Source: Eubacterium sp.
GTDB taxonomy: Bacteria > Bacillota > Clostridia > Lachnospirales > Lachnospiraceae
DNA: 64,000 bases
Assembly (NCBI GenBank): GCA_017480495.1
Contig: JAFVAQ010000003.1
Span: 62,001 to 126,000, forward strand
Direction: 5' to 3'
Shown: positions 53,967 to 63,873 of the stretch, piece after piece
How positions within the stretch are numbered: the first letter of the stretch is position 1
Layout of the letters: each line of letters begins with the position of its first letter
The notes under the pieces: generated by a model
Told to the model about the DNA's origin: nothing
The model's input: the letters and a program-made list of their open reading frames with translations, nothing else
Database searches by the model: none
Made by a program: the position numbers and the translations under genes

Positions 53967-54995
53967 CTATAAACTCAGAATAGCCTCCGTCATTTTAATA
54001 GTTCTGGCGTTCTTCTCAACATCGTGGACACGGACGAACTTGCAGCCTGCCTGAACTGCCATAACTGTTGTTACGATAGTTCCTTCCTCACGCTGATCCG
54101 GTGGAAGCTCCAGCACACTTCCAATCATCGATTTTCTAGAGGTTGCAAGAAGCATCGGAAAGCCTACACTCTCAACTATTTTCTTAAGGTACTTAACGGT
54201 AAGAATATTTTCAGTCTGAGTTTTTGCAAAGCCGATACCAGGATCAACAATTATCATATCCTCTGGTATACCTGCCTCCGTCGCAATCTTAACACTATTA
54301 AGAAGTCCAGTTATTACTCTATCTACAACCTTATCTTCTTCTACAGAATGATATAGTCGAGACGCATGATAGGACGAAAGGTCACCCAGCATATTTTCTG
54401 CATCTACAATATAAGTCTTAATCGCTGATACTTTGTCGACGCAGCCATTTGCTCTAAGGAACTTCGCTATTCGTTCCTCGTCACGCTCCTCTACGCTTCG
54501 TCCCAGATTATCATTATGCATCATTACAATGGGAGCCTTATATTCCTTAACCACCTCGGCCATCTTCTGACCAGAATATCTCTCTATCTTATCCGCATCG
54601 ACTCCGTCCTCTTCACGATTATAGAGATCATACTGCAGGCCCCAGATATCGTTTATTATATCCGCTCCCGCTTCAAGAGCAGTTCGGGCAACCGGTGCTT
54701 TATAAGTATCAATAGAAATAGGAATATCGAAGTTACCTCTTACCAGTCGGATAACCTCGGTCACTCTCTTAATCTCTTCCTCTTCCGAAATCTGTACATG
54801 GCCAGGTCTCGTACTCTCGCCACCGATATCTATTATATCCGCTCCCTCATTTATCATTTCCTCCACATGACGTAGAGCGTTGTCTACATCAATATAACTC
54901 CCGCCATCCGAAAAGGAGTCAGGAGTCACATTTAATATTCCCATTATATAGGTATGGGAGCCGTTCATATTGAATTCTTTGTTTCTTATTATCAC
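53967..54995 (-). CDS. folP: Dihydropteroate synthase
   Basis: FolP joins p-aminobenzoate to the pterin diphosphate in folate synthesis and is the sulfonamide target. Motifs: GILNVTPDSFSDGG, GADIIDIGGESTRPGH, ISIDTYKAPVARTALEAGADIIND, DPGIGFAKT, LATSRKSMIG and the final VRVHDV. At 342 aa it is 60-70 residues longer than most. The extra sequence lies near 160-225 (LGRSVEERDEERIAKF to YHSVEEDKVVDRV), after the MHND that replaces the usual MH.KG. The start is GTG 54995 with GGGGGAAAG upstream. No other folate gene is next to it. Confidence 0.93.
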   Translation of the reverse strand: MIIRNKEFNMNGSHTYIMGILNVTPDSFSDGGSYIDVDNALRHVEEMINEGADIIDIGGESTRPGHVQISEEEEIKRVTEVIRLVRGNFDIPISIDTYKAPVARTALEAGADIINDIWGLQYDLYNREEDGVDADKIERYSGQKMAEVVKEYKAPIVMMHNDNLGRSVEERDEERIAKFLRANGCVDKVSAIKTYIVDAENMLGDLSSYHASRLYHSVEEDKVVDRVITGLLNSVKIATEAGIPEDMIIVDPGIGFAKTQTENILTVKYLKKIVESVGFPMLLATSRKSMIGSVLELPPDQREEGTIVTTVMAVQAGCKFVRVHDVEKNARTIKMTEAILSL

Positions 54996-55011
54996 TTTTC
55001 TTTCCCCCAGA

Positions 55012-55040
55012 AAGATTCTTCGCTTCGCTCAGAATGACAT
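55012..55040. repeat. Dispersed repeat upstream of folP
   Basis: AGATTCTTCGCTTCGCTCAG followed by AATGACAT is a full copy of the short element also at 16809 and 59398-59502. It sits in the gap between the DUF212 gene and folP. Confidence 0.8.
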
Positions 55041-55082
55041 AATTATAATTGTTCATAATGACATCTTTATATCATATTTACT

Positions 55083-55553
55083 TTATATCATATTCATCAC
55101 GATACCCACGATCAGGCCGAGTATCATTCCCATCAGCACCTGGAAAGGGGTATGGCCGACGAACTCTTTCAGCTTATCTTCATTTGAAAGCTCGGTTCCA
55201 CTAAGCTTTTCTAGTATCTCTGTCATATCATTTAGGACCTTAGCCTGCTTACCAGTTTCAAGTCTAACGCCCATTGCGTCGTGCATAACGATTATCGCCA
55301 TAATCATCGCCACTGCAAAAACAGGTGAACCGAATCCGCACTCAAGACCAACCGAAACCGCAACAGCCGTAACTGTAGCGGAGTGTCCGCTTGGCATTCC
55401 TCCATCTCCAAAGAGTCTCTCCATCTGTAACTTCTTATTAACTATAAGGAAGATAATCGTCTTCAGTATCTGTGCTGAGCCCCAGCCCACCAGACCTGCC
55501 AGCAGTATTTTGTTATGTATTATCTCGTTAAATATATCCATCTTCTTACTCAT
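55083..55553 (-). CDS. Divergent PAP2 (DUF212) membrane protein
   Basis: The protein has three to four helices and the DUF212/YuiD signatures: GDGGMPSGHSATVTAVAVSVG (PAP2-like SGHS), VMHDAMGVRLETGKQA and GHTPFQVLMGMILG. Members are membrane phosphatase relatives of unknown substrate. The start is uncertain: TTG 55577, ATG 55553 and ATG 55541 are all in frame with poor ribosome sites; 55553 is given (156 aa). Confidence 0.88.
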   Translation of the reverse strand: MSKKMDIFNEIIHNKILLAGLVGWGSAQILKTIIFLIVNKKLQMERLFGDGGMPSGHSATVTAVAVSVGLECGFGSPVFAVAMIMAIIVMHDAMGVRLETGKQAKVLNDMTEILEKLSGTELSNEDKLKEFVGHTPFQVLMGMILGLIVGIVMNMI

Positions 55554-55641
55554 CCCGCTCAGACTATCATCAAACAATAACCCATAGCTTATCTTTCATA
55601 TATTTTTTTAACTAACCAGTTACTCTTTATGGGCTACCGAT

Positions 55642-57396
55642 TTATCTTGTGCCCACCTTACTGTCCTTACGTTTTTCCTCATCACTCATCATATCATACT
55701 CTATCAAGTCATGATGCATCTTGCCGAGATCATTTCTCGTGCTCTTATCCGTAGAACCACTATATACATAGCCCTCTGTACGCATATAAGCATTCCATCT
55801 TCTATGCTCCAGGCTCTCAATGATTGTTCTCTCCTCCTCGGTCAGCTCATCATCGGACTTATCCGCACCTGCAACTCCGCAATGAATACGTGCACGCAAA
55901 TGTATCGCTGACGCAATTGAGGACTGGTAATTATATTCGTATCTCCAGAACTCTTCTTCCTCACCCCACTTAAGGTGTCTCTGAAGAGCCTCCTCCTCCA
56001 GCTCGGAACTGATGATAACATCTGCTGAGTACGACGACTCAACATCCCCAATAAATCTGATATCATAGCTCTGTCCCTTGTAGTTTGTAATTCCTTCTAG
56101 GGCCTTCTTCTCATACGAGCTCTTAACCACTGCCTGAATAACCGGCTTTATTCCAACTCTCTCATAGAGCATTCTCATATTAACTGCCGTTCTGATATTC
56201 ATCTCATCAGAATCTAAGCATACAAATACAAAGGAAGTCCTGTCGAGTCCCATGATACTATCTGAAAAGGACTTCGTATTAACATTTACGCCCGAATGAA
56301 TCGTAACGTCATAGTGAGAAAGCTCCGGAACCGCTCCACGAATTATATCCTCCGCTTCTGGATTCTCGTCAAATGCATCTATCTTCAGTCTGTAGCCATC
56401 CATCTGACAATACCAGATGAAGCCCTTCATCATTTCCGAACCATGTCGCCCCAGACCAACCAGTACAATGGAGATATCCTTCATGCCATCTTCAGCTGGC
56501 ACCGCATTATCAAACAACTGCTCTCCCTCATCATAGAGAGTTCTGTTGACCAGCGACTTGATCTCATTTACACGTCTAACCTTCATGCAGCCATAGTCTG
56601 TTTTGGCAAGGAGCATTTCACTTTCAACTCCTATGGCGAAAACATACAGTCTGACATTCGACATCTTCTTATATTCTTCAATGATTTTCAGACCCTGAAT
56701 CATATTCACCTTCTCATCCTCATCGATAGAGAAGAAGTTAATGGTCGATTTCTTATAATGTGTCTTAAAATCAATTGCGAGAATATCTCTTGTAAAACAG
56801 ATAGCCTTGATGGACTTGGCACGCTCGATAAACTCGGACTGCTGCTCATTTGTATCCTCATCAAGACCTGTGAATACAATCAGTGCCTTGTTATTCTTAG
56901 CCTTAATATCGCTGCCCAAGGCAAGGGACTTCTCACTTAGTTCCGAGAAAATGTATACATCATTAAAATAATTATTGATATATTTGAAGAAGGAATTCAC
57001 ATTCTTGAAGAAAGATATCAAGAATACGAAGGACATAATTGGCGCAACAACATAGTAAATAGAGAGGTTGACATTATACGCACTGGCAACCCAATCGTAA
57101 GGACAGTTACGACTGACATCTATCAGCTCCGTCTCACCCTCTATAACAAATATCTGAATGGTATTAAAAAGAGAAAACAGAGTCACCTGAAGTGACTTGT
57201 ATAGACTATCCTGGACCAGAAAATCCTGGATAGGAATAATAAGCATAAATGTCGAAAGAAAAACTCCTCCGAACATGATATTAAATGGAGTGATCACACG
57301 ACCAATCTTGTATTTACCAAGTCCGGAAGCAACGGCTATTACTATAGCCAGAACTAGAATTGTAATCGATATTAAATAAAAAATAATCCAGATCAT
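55642..57396 (-). CDS. Membrane protein with TrkA-N-like and RyR domains
   Basis: The 584-aa protein has helices near residues 5-24, 38-58 and 110-132, then a large cytoplasmic part. A first nucleotide-fold-like region spans about 160-280. A second Rossmann segment begins ISIVLVGLGRHGSEM near 308, with the GxGxxG pattern of TrkA-N (potassium channel regulation) domains. The last 60 residues (EHRRWNAYMRTEGY, LGKMHHDLIEYDMMSDEEK) fit a RyR domain, the module first seen in ryanodine receptors and found in some bacterial channel-like or signalling proteins. GAGGTG precedes the start. It is probably a ligand-gated membrane sensor or channel; the ligand is unknown. Confidence 0.78.
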   Translation of the reverse strand: MIWIIFYLISITILVLAIVIAVASGLGKYKIGRVITPFNIMFGGVFLSTFMLIIPIQDFLVQDSLYKSLQVTLFSLFNTIQIFVIEGETELIDVSRNCPYDWVASAYNVNLSIYYVVAPIMSFVFLISFFKNVNSFFKYINNYFNDVYIFSELSEKSLALGSDIKAKNNKALIVFTGLDEDTNEQQSEFIERAKSIKAICFTRDILAIDFKTHYKKSTINFFSIDEDEKVNMIQGLKIIEEYKKMSNVRLYVFAIGVESEMLLAKTDYGCMKVRRVNEIKSLVNRTLYDEGEQLFDNAVPAEDGMKDISIVLVGLGRHGSEMMKGFIWYCQMDGYRLKIDAFDENPEAEDIIRGAVPELSHYDVTIHSGVNVNTKSFSDSIMGLDRTSFVFVCLDSDEMNIRTAVNMRMLYERVGIKPVIQAVVKSSYEKKALEGITNYKGQSYDIRFIGDVESSYSADVIISSELEEEALQRHLKWGEEEEFWRYEYNYQSSIASAIHLRARIHCGVAGADKSDDELTEEERTIIESLEHRRWNAYMRTEGYVYSGSTDKSTRNDLGKMHHDLIEYDMMSDEEKRKDSKVGTR

Positions 57397-57537
57397 CGAA
57401 ACACCTCTATCGACATCCTCCTAAGCAGGGAGTCAAAACTTCCAAGCTTTATCTTACCATCTATCCCAAAACATGTAAAGAATAGTAAACATTTAGCCAC
57501 GATAGAAAGCAACCCTTAAGTACCGATAGGAAATGCC

Positions 57538-58134
57538 CTACTCATCGATAACCTCTTCCGCCACAGCCTTCTTAGTTAGTCCTCTGTCCATGGCTTCTCT
57601 GATTATATATTCATGAGCCTCCGTCTCACTCATTCCCCTCTGAATAAGTATCAGCTTCGCACGGCTCACCAGTCTCTGTTCCTGAAGCTTATCTTCCAGC
57701 TTCGCCACCTCGCGGTTTGCTTTCTTTATAGCATCCTGAACTGCACATAAAAGTCTCGCGCTGAGTTCGAGGTCTATTTCCTTAACCGGTTTCCGGATTG
57801 TAATTACTCCGTAATCAACAAGCCTGCTGGAGATTTCCTTGAAGACCTCTATAGGAACAGCAAAGAGAATTCTCGTATTCTTCTTCTCGTAGATATCCAT
57901 AACAAAGTCCACTCCCAGGCCATCCGTCAGTGGAGCATTTATGATTATCAGATCAAAGGAGCGAGTCAGAAGTTCCCTTCTGGCAGAGGAAGCACTTTTC
58001 TTTATCTCAATGGAGCTGAATCTTCCGCCAGGGAGAAGCTTTTTAACGACAGTATTAAATTGTTCCGAGGATGAAACTATCATAACTGAATACTGACTAT
58101 TCATCCTGCCCTTTGCATTTGACTTGTCGCGCAT
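57538..58134 (-). CDS. ANTAR-domain response regulator
   Basis: The 198-aa protein has a receiver-like domain (residues about 10-125) whose usual phospho-Asp region reads FDLIIINAPLTDG. The expected Asp appears replaced by Asn, so it may not be phosphorylated. The C-terminal ANTAR domain (about 130-195; LEDKLQEQRLVSRAKLIL, then GMSETEAHEYIIREAMDRGLTKKAVAEEVI) binds paired RNA hairpins and prevents transcription termination. The gene lies 71 bp after a glutamine synthetase, a pairing known in Clostridia, where such regulators respond to nitrogen. The RNA target is not obvious in this window. Confidence 0.88.
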   Translation of the reverse strand: MRDKSNAKGRMNSQYSVMIVSSSEQFNTVVKKLLPGGRFSSIEIKKSASSARRELLTRSFDLIIINAPLTDGLGVDFVMDIYEKKNTRILFAVPIEVFKEISSRLVDYGVITIRKPVKEIDLELSARLLCAVQDAIKKANREVAKLEDKLQEQRLVSRAKLILIQRGMSETEAHEYIIREAMDRGLTKKAVAEEVIDE

Positions 58135-58205
58135 ACTACTTATATCTCAAAACTAACTACAAACAAACTACCAATAAATGCTACTACAAAATGTAATTAG
58201 CAGAC

Positions 58206-59378
58206 TTACTGAATGTAACTATTAATCACTGACTCCGGAAGAATGCTTCTAACGAACTCACTCTCAGAAGCAAATCTAACAGCCTCATCTCTTGTCTTAG
58301 GAAGGAGGCCGCCTTCAGTATCCATCTCCTTTGGAAGAGAAAGCTTATTCTCTATTCCGTAAAGGCCAGCATATATCAGAAGCGTATATGCAATATATGG
58401 ATTGCTAGAGGCATCTGGAGAACGAAGCTCCGCTCTCATCTTACCAAGTGAATCATCTATATACATAAGCTCTGAGCCTGCATTTCTGGACCAGTTAACC
58501 TTGTTAGGTGCAGTGCTGTTACCGAATCTTGTATAAGAGGACTCTGTCGGATTCAGGAATAGAGTTATCTCCTTGATCTTCTCAATGATTCCAGCCGCAG
58601 CATACTTTACAACATCATTTCCTTCTGCATCCTTTGCAAAGATATTGATGTGATAACCATTTCCCGGCTTATCATAAAGTGGCACCGGCGAAAAGTCAGC
58701 ATATAAGCCATTTCTATCTGCAATGGTACTTACAACCATCTTAAATGTTGTTATCTGATCAGCGGCCTTGAGAGGCTTACCATACTGGAAGTCTATCTCA
58801 TTCTGTCCAGGTCCTCTCTCATGATGAGATCTACCTGGAGTCAGGCCCATTTCCTCTATAGTAAGACATATTTCTCTACGGATATTTTCTCCTCTATCCA
58901 GAGGAGCGATATCGAGATAGCCCGCATTATCATATGGTTCCCTGGTTGGGGCACCCTCGTCATCAAGCTTGAAGAGATAAAACTCCATCTCAGAACCAAA
59001 CTTGAACTCGATTCCCTTATCCTGAGCTGCCTTCACAGCTACACGAAGCAGATTTCTTGTGTCAGCCTCATAAGGGGTTCCATCCGCTGTACATACATCA
59101 CAAAACATTCTTAGAACTCTTCCTGTGTCTGGCCTCCAGGGAAGGACAGCCATTGTGGAAGGATCCGGCTTGAGGTAAAGGTTAGGCTCCTTATAAGACT
59201 CGAAGCCTCTTATTGCTCTGGCATTTATAGATATACCATCCTTAAATGCATTATGAATCTCACTAGGCATTATTGATATATTCTTCTGAATACCATAAGC
59301 ATCACGGAAGGCGAGTCTGATAAACTTCGCATCCTCTTCCTCTATGTATTCCATTATTTCTGCTTCTGTGTAACTCAT
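58206..59378 (-). CDS. Short glutamine synthetase (GlnA-like)
   Basis: This 390-aa protein of the type I/III fold is shorter than standard GSI (about 440-470). The beta-grasp domain covers residues 1-95 and the catalytic domain 100-390. Catalytic marks are present: GSEMEFYLF, NEIDFQYG, GNGYHINIF (usual GSGMH.H), NPTESSYTRFG and RAELRSPDASSNPYIAYTLL. No adenylylation-loop Tyr region is recognised. It probably makes glutamine from glutamate and ammonia; a gamma-glutamyl ligase on another amine is the alternative. AAAGGT precedes the start. Its neighbours are carAB and purF upstream, all glutamine users, and an ANTAR regulator downstream. Confidence 0.85.
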   Translation of the reverse strand: MSYTEAEIMEYIEEEDAKFIRLAFRDAYGIQKNISIMPSEIHNAFKDGISINARAIRGFESYKEPNLYLKPDPSTMAVLPWRPDTGRVLRMFCDVCTADGTPYEADTRNLLRVAVKAAQDKGIEFKFGSEMEFYLFKLDDEGAPTREPYDNAGYLDIAPLDRGENIRREICLTIEEMGLTPGRSHHERGPGQNEIDFQYGKPLKAADQITTFKMVVSTIADRNGLYADFSPVPLYDKPGNGYHINIFAKDAEGNDVVKYAAAGIIEKIKEITLFLNPTESSYTRFGNSTAPNKVNWSRNAGSELMYIDDSLGKMRAELRSPDASSNPYIAYTLLIYAGLYGIENKLSLPKEMDTEGGLLPKTRDEAVRFASESEFVRSILPESVINSYIQ

Positions 59379-59397
59379 ACTTCTTACCTTTCTTAAA

Positions 59398-59502
59398 AAG
59401 ATTCTTCGCTTACGCTCAGAATGACATGCTCTTTATAGATTCTTTGCTTATGCTCAGAATGACATGTTCTTTATAGATTCTTCGCTTCGCTCAGAATGAC
59501 AA
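59398..59502. repeat. Three tandem dispersed-repeat units between carB and glutamine synthetase
   Basis: AGATTCTTCGCTTACGCTCA, AGATTCTTTGCTTATGCTCA and AGATTCTTCGCTTCGCTCAG, each continuing to GAATGACA, start at about 59399, 59438 and 59476. They are joined by TGYTCTTTAT linkers, giving a period of about 38 bp. The block fills nearly the whole 129-bp gap. Confidence 0.85.
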
Positions 59503-59507
59503 AAACT

Positions 59508-62500
59508 CTAGATTACTGAGATTCTTGGAGTGATATCTTCAAGAACATCCAGCAATATCCTAACTGTATCAAGTGAAGTAAACATTGTGACTCCGTTCAT
59601 GATAGCGCATTTTCTGATCTCGGCACCATCCTGATAATGTACTCCCGAAAGAATAGCTCTGGTGTTGATGATGTAGCTAACATATCCTGCCTGGATAGAT
59701 CTCAGCACCTCATCACTACCGTCACTCAGCTTACCCTTAATCCTTGTTCTTATTCCATGCTCCTTCAGGAATTCACCAGTTCCAACCGTTGCTTCTATAT
59801 TGAAACCAAGCTCGTAGAATCTTCTAACAAGTGGAAGTGCCTCTTCCTTATCCTCGTCAGCAAGTGTAACCATCACAGTTCCGTATTCCTTCATCTTGAT
59901 TCCTGATGCCTGAAGAGCCTTATAAAATGCTCTCTTCAGACTCTTATCATATCCAATTGCTTCACCCGTTGACTTCATCTCAGGGGACAGATAAGCATCC
60001 ATACCATTTAGCTTCTCAAAGGAAAATGCAGGAGCCTTTACATACCAGTACTTCTTGCCCTTTTTCTTGGTATTCTCATCTACACCATCACCAAGAGCAG
60101 GAGTTATAAGGTAACCCTGATCCGCAAGACTCTCGCCCAGCATAACGCGTGTAGCTATATCTACAAGTGGAAAACCAGAAGACTTCGAAAGGAATGGCAC
60201 ACTTCTGGAAGCTCTAGGGTTTACCTCTATAATGTAAACATTATCCTCTTTATCAACTATGAACTGAATATTGAAGAGACCCACGATGCCGATACCAAGT
60301 CCGAGCTTGGTAGTATATTCAGCGATTGTCTCCTTAACCTTTTCAGAGATTGAGTAAGGTGGATAAACAGAAGTACTATCACCTGAGTGAACACCTGTTC
60401 TCTCAACCAGCTCCATGATACCCGGAAGGAAGACATCCTTTCCATCACAGACAGCATCGATCTCAACCTCTTTACCAACTATGTATTTATCTACAAGTAC
60501 AGGTCTATCCTCATCTACTTCAACCGCAGTCTTGAGATAATGTCTAAGCATTTCCTCATTTGCCACGATCTCCATAGCACGTCCACCTAGTACGAAGCTT
60601 GGTCTGACAAGAACAGGATAACCTATTCTCTCTGCAGCCTTGACACCACTCTCTATATCCGTAACTGCCTCTCCCTTTGGATGAGGGATATGAAGACTCT
60701 CAATAACGCCTTCAAATGCATCTCTATCCTCTGCCCGGAAGATAGCCTCGCAGTCTGTTCCGATTATCTTAACTCCACGCTTTGCAAGGGGCTCAGCGAG
60801 GTTAACTGCCGTCTGACCTCCAAGGGATGTAATAACACCCATAGGCTTTTCCATATCGATTATGTTCATTATGTCCTCAGTAGTAAGAGGCTCGAAATAC
60901 AGCTTATCCGCTGTAGTATAATCTGTTGAAACTGTCTCAGGGTTGTTGTTTATAACAATGGCCTCATAGCCCATCTCATGAATAGTCTTAACAGCATGAA
61001 CTGTTGAATAGTCGAACTCCACACCCTGTCCGATTCTGATAGGCCCAGAACCAAGAACTATAACCTTATTAGCATCGGAAATGATAGACTCATTTTCATC
61101 CTCATAGGTTGAATAGAAGTAAGGAACATAGCTCTCAAACTCGCTGGCACAGGTATCTATCATCTTGTAAACAGGCTTTATGTCATACTCCTTTCTGAGA
61201 TTATAAACATCATCCTCAGTAAGTCCTGTCAGCTCAGCAATATAAGAATCTGAGAAGCCTATCTTCTTTGCAGAGTAAAGCGTATCCTTATCAACACTTC
61301 CAGTACCCTGAAGCTTCTCCAACTCCTTCTCGAAATCAACGATATTCTTGATCTTATCCAGGAAGAACATATCTATACCAGTTCTACTGAAGATAACCTG
61401 CAAATCCACGCCCAGCCATATCAGCTGTGACAGAGCATAGATACGGTCATCTGTTCCATCCTCGATATATTTAAGGAGCTTTGAAATGGCCTCTTTACGA
61501 TTCTCCGGCGCTGGCTTGTCAGAAAGATTTGCCACATCAAACTTAGCCAGATGGATATGATTCTTTCCATCCTCAAGAGAACGAATAGCCTTCAGCAGAC
61601 TCTCCTCAAGAGTTCTGCCGACACTCATCGTTTCACCCGTTGCCTTCATCTGAGTAGACAGCTTGTTAGATGCCGAATCAAACTTATCGAATGGGAATCT
61701 AGGCATCTTAGTAACCACATAGTCCAGTGCAGGCTCGAAGCATGCAGGAGTGTTCGCAAGCTGTATCTCTTCAAGGTTCATTCCTACTGCAATCTTTGCA
61801 GATACTCTTGCGATAGGATAACCACTAGCCTTTGAAGCAAGAGCAGAAGAACGTGAAACACGAGGATTAACTTCGATTACGTAGTAATTAAAGGACTGAG
61901 GGTCGAGCGCGAACTGAACATTACAGCCACCCTTAACCTGAAGCGCTCTGATTATCTTCAGCGCACTATCTCTCAGCATATGATATTCCTTATTAGTAAG
62001 AGTCTGGCTAGGCGCCACAACTATAGAGTCACCTGTATGTATACCAACCGGATCCAGATTCTCCATGTTACAAACTGTTATAGCAGTATCATTAGCATCT
62101 CTTATTACTTCGTACTCTATTTCCTTATAACCCTTTATACTCTTCTCAACGAGAACCTGATGAACAGGAGAAAGCGCCAGAGCATTCTTCATCATTTCAC
62201 GCATTTCCTCTTCGTCATAAGCGAAGCCGCCGCCTGTACCACCAAGGGTGAAGGCAGGACGAAGGATAACAGGATATCCGATCTTCTCTGCCGCCTCAAG
62301 TCCTTCCTCTATACTATATGTAATCATAGAAGGAACAACCGGCTCGCCGATTCTCTCGCAGAGCTCCTTGAATTCTTCTCTATCCTCTGCACATCTGATA
62401 CTGGAAGCAGAGGTTCCCAGAAGCTCTATCTCACACTCCTCCAGAACTCCCTTATCGTAGAGCTGCATAGCGAGATTCAGACCTGTCTGTCCACCAATTC

Positions 62501-62765
62501 CCGGAACGATGGCATCCGGTCTTTCATAGCGGCATATACGTGCAATATATTCAAGTGTAAGAGGTTCCATATAAACCTTATCAGCAACAGAATTATCTGT
62601 CATGATAGTGGCAGGATTAGAGTTTGCAAGGATAACCTCGTATCCTTCTTCTCTAAGTGCCAGACACGCCTGAGTTCCAGCATAGTCGAACTCTGCTGCC
62701 TGACCTATAACGATAGGTCCTGAGCCTATTACAAGTACTTTCTTAATATCAGTTCTCTTAGGCAT
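59508..62765 (-). CDS. carB: Carbamoyl-phosphate synthase large subunit
   Basis: The 1085-aa subunit makes carbamoyl phosphate from bicarbonate, ATP and ammonia delivered by CarA. The two homologous halves start [30 protein letters not shown] and near 565 [20 protein letters not shown]. Each has ATP-grasp signatures ([58 protein letters not shown]). A C-terminal allosteric MGS-like domain covers about 945-1085. Its start overlaps the carA stop by 8 bases, with AGGAGG inside carA. Confidence 0.97.
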   Translation of the reverse strand: MPKRTDIKKVLVIGSGPIVIGQAAEFDYAGTQACLALREEGYEVILANSNPATIMTDNSVADKVYMEPLTLEYIARICRYERPDAIVPGIGGQTGLNLAMQLYDKGVLEECEIELLGTSASSIRCAEDREEFKELCERIGEPVVPSMITYSIEEGLEAAEKIGYPVILRPAFTLGGTGGGFAYDEEEMREMMKNALALSPVHQVLVEKSIKGYKEIEYEVIRDANDTAITVCNMENLDPVGIHTGDSIVVAPSQTLTNKEYHMLRDSALKIIRALQVKGGCNVQFALDPQSFNYYVIEVNPRVSRSSALASKASGYPIARVSAKIAVGMNLEEIQLANTPACFEPALDYVVTKMPRFPFDKFDSASNKLSTQMKATGETMSVGRTLEESLLKAIRSLEDGKNHIHLAKFDVANLSDKPAPENRKEAISKLLKYIEDGTDDRIYALSQLIWLGVDLQVIFSRTGIDMFFLDKIKNIVDFEKELEKLQGTGSVDKDTLYSAKKIGFSDSYIAELTGLTEDDVYNLRKEYDIKPVYKMIDTCASEFESYVPYFYSTYEDENESIISDANKVIVLGSGPIRIGQGVEFDYSTVHAVKTIHEMGYEAIVINNNPETVSTDYTTADKLYFEPLTTEDIMNIIDMEKPMGVITSLGGQTAVNLAEPLAKRGVKIIGTDCEAIFRAEDRDAFEGVIESLHIPHPKGEAVTDIESGVKAAERIGYPVLVRPSFVLGGRAMEIVANEEMLRHYLKTAVEVDEDRPVLVDKYIVGKEVEIDAVCDGKDVFLPGIMELVERTGVHSGDSTSVYPPYSISEKVKETIAEYTTKLGLGIGIVGLFNIQFIVDKEDNVYIIEVNPRASRSVPFLSKSSGFPLVDIATRVMLGESLADQGYLITPALGDGVDENTKKKGKKYWYVKAPAFSFEKLNGMDAYLSPEMKSTGEAIGYDKSLKRAFYKALQASGIKMKEYGTVMVTLADEDKEEALPLVRRFYELGFNIEATVGTGEFLKEHGIRTRIKGKLSDGSDEVLRSIQAGYVSYIINTRAILSGVHYQDGAEIRKCAIMNGVTMFTSLDTVRILLDVLEDITPRISVI

Positions 62766-63873
62766 CCTTTTCTACCTCCTGCTTCATAGCTTTAAACTCA
62801 TCCATATAGCCAGTGAATCTCTCAAACAGATATGCACTATCCTGAGGTCCCGGCGCACTCTCTGGATGGTACTGAACAGAGAATACTCTGTCAGCCTTTG
62901 ACTCAAGTCCTTCGACTGTTTTGTCCAGAAGGTTTATATGTGATACTTCCAGTCCAGTTCCATTTACGGATTCATCCTTAACAGCATAGCTGTGGTTCTG
63001 GCTGGTTATTTCTATCTTGCCGCTCCTTACATCGAGAACCGGGTGATTACCACCTCTATGTCCAAACTTGAGCTTATAGGTCTTAGCTCCGTAGGAAAGA
63101 GCCAGCAGCTGATGTCCCAGGCAAATGCCAAACATTGGAAGCTGTCCCTTCAGATTCTTCAAAGTATCTATAACCTCTGTTACATCCTCCGGGTCTCCAG
63201 GTCCATTTGATATGAACAGACCATCTGGATTAAGAGCCTTTATTTCATCTGCAGTAGTATTATATGGAACAACAGTTACATTGCAGCCATATTTATTCAG
63301 CATTCTCACTATATTTAACTTCATGCCGCAGTCAATTGCTACTACGCTATATCTTGGGTTTGCAGTTCTTGCATACCATTTCTTCCTGGAACTTACAAGT
63401 GAAACTGCATCCCGTTTAACAGGTGTTTCTTCTATTATCTTAAGTCCTTCCTCGATAGATACATTTGCATTCGTAATAAGGACTCTTCTGGAACCAAGAT
63501 CTCTGATACTACGGACAAGCTTACGAGTATCTACTCCGTAAATGCCTGGTATCTCGTTATCACTTAGTAGCTCTGACAGTGTCTCAGTGAATCGGAAATT
63601 AGAAGGCTCATCGTTGTAGTCTCTTACGATAAGTGCGCCGATAGTTGGCACCTTACTCTCGTAATCCTCATCAGTAATTCCATAATTACCTATAAGTGGA
63701 TAGGACATTACCACCGCCTGATAGGTATAGGATGGATCAGAAACTATTTCCTGATATCCAACCATTGAGGTATTGAAAACTATTTCACATACCGCATCTT
63801 TTTCCGAACCAAAGGAATAACCATAGTATTCGCTTCCGTCCTCCAGAATCAATTTCCTGTTAAATTCTCTCAT
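62758..63873 (-). CDS. carA: Carbamoyl-phosphate synthase small subunit
   Basis: The 371-aa glutamine amidotransferase subunit has an N-terminal CarA domain (residues about 1-150, [15 protein letters not shown]) and a class I glutaminase domain. The catalytic Cys is in [21 protein letters not shown] near 250 and the His in [13 protein letters not shown] near 335. GPGDPEDV is the oxyanion region. The ATG overlaps the purF stop (ATGA), so the three genes are probably translated together. Confidence 0.97.
   Translation of the reverse strand: MREFNRKLILEDGSEYYGYSFGSEKDAVCEIVFNTSMVGYQEIVSDPSYTYQAVVMSYPLIGNYGITDEDYESKVPTIGALIVRDYNDEPSNFRFTETLSELLSDNEIPGIYGVDTRKLVRSIRDLGSRRVLITNANVSIEEGLKIIEETPVKRDAVSLVSSRKKWYARTANPRYSVVAIDCGMKLNIVRMLNKYGCNVTVVPYNTTADEIKALNPDGLFISNGPGDPEDVTEVIDTLKNLKGQLPMFGICLGHQLLALSYGAKTYKLKFGHRGGNHPVLDVRSGKIEITSQNHSYAVKDESVNGTGLEVSHINLLDKTVEGLESKADRVFSVQYHPESAPGPQDSAYLFERFTGYMDEFKAMKQEVEKDA

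Noticed and set aside
61980..62723. 247-codon plus-strand frame
   Set aside because: Long but fully antisense to carB; composition is Ser/Cys/Ile-rich, typical of antisense frames in this GC range.
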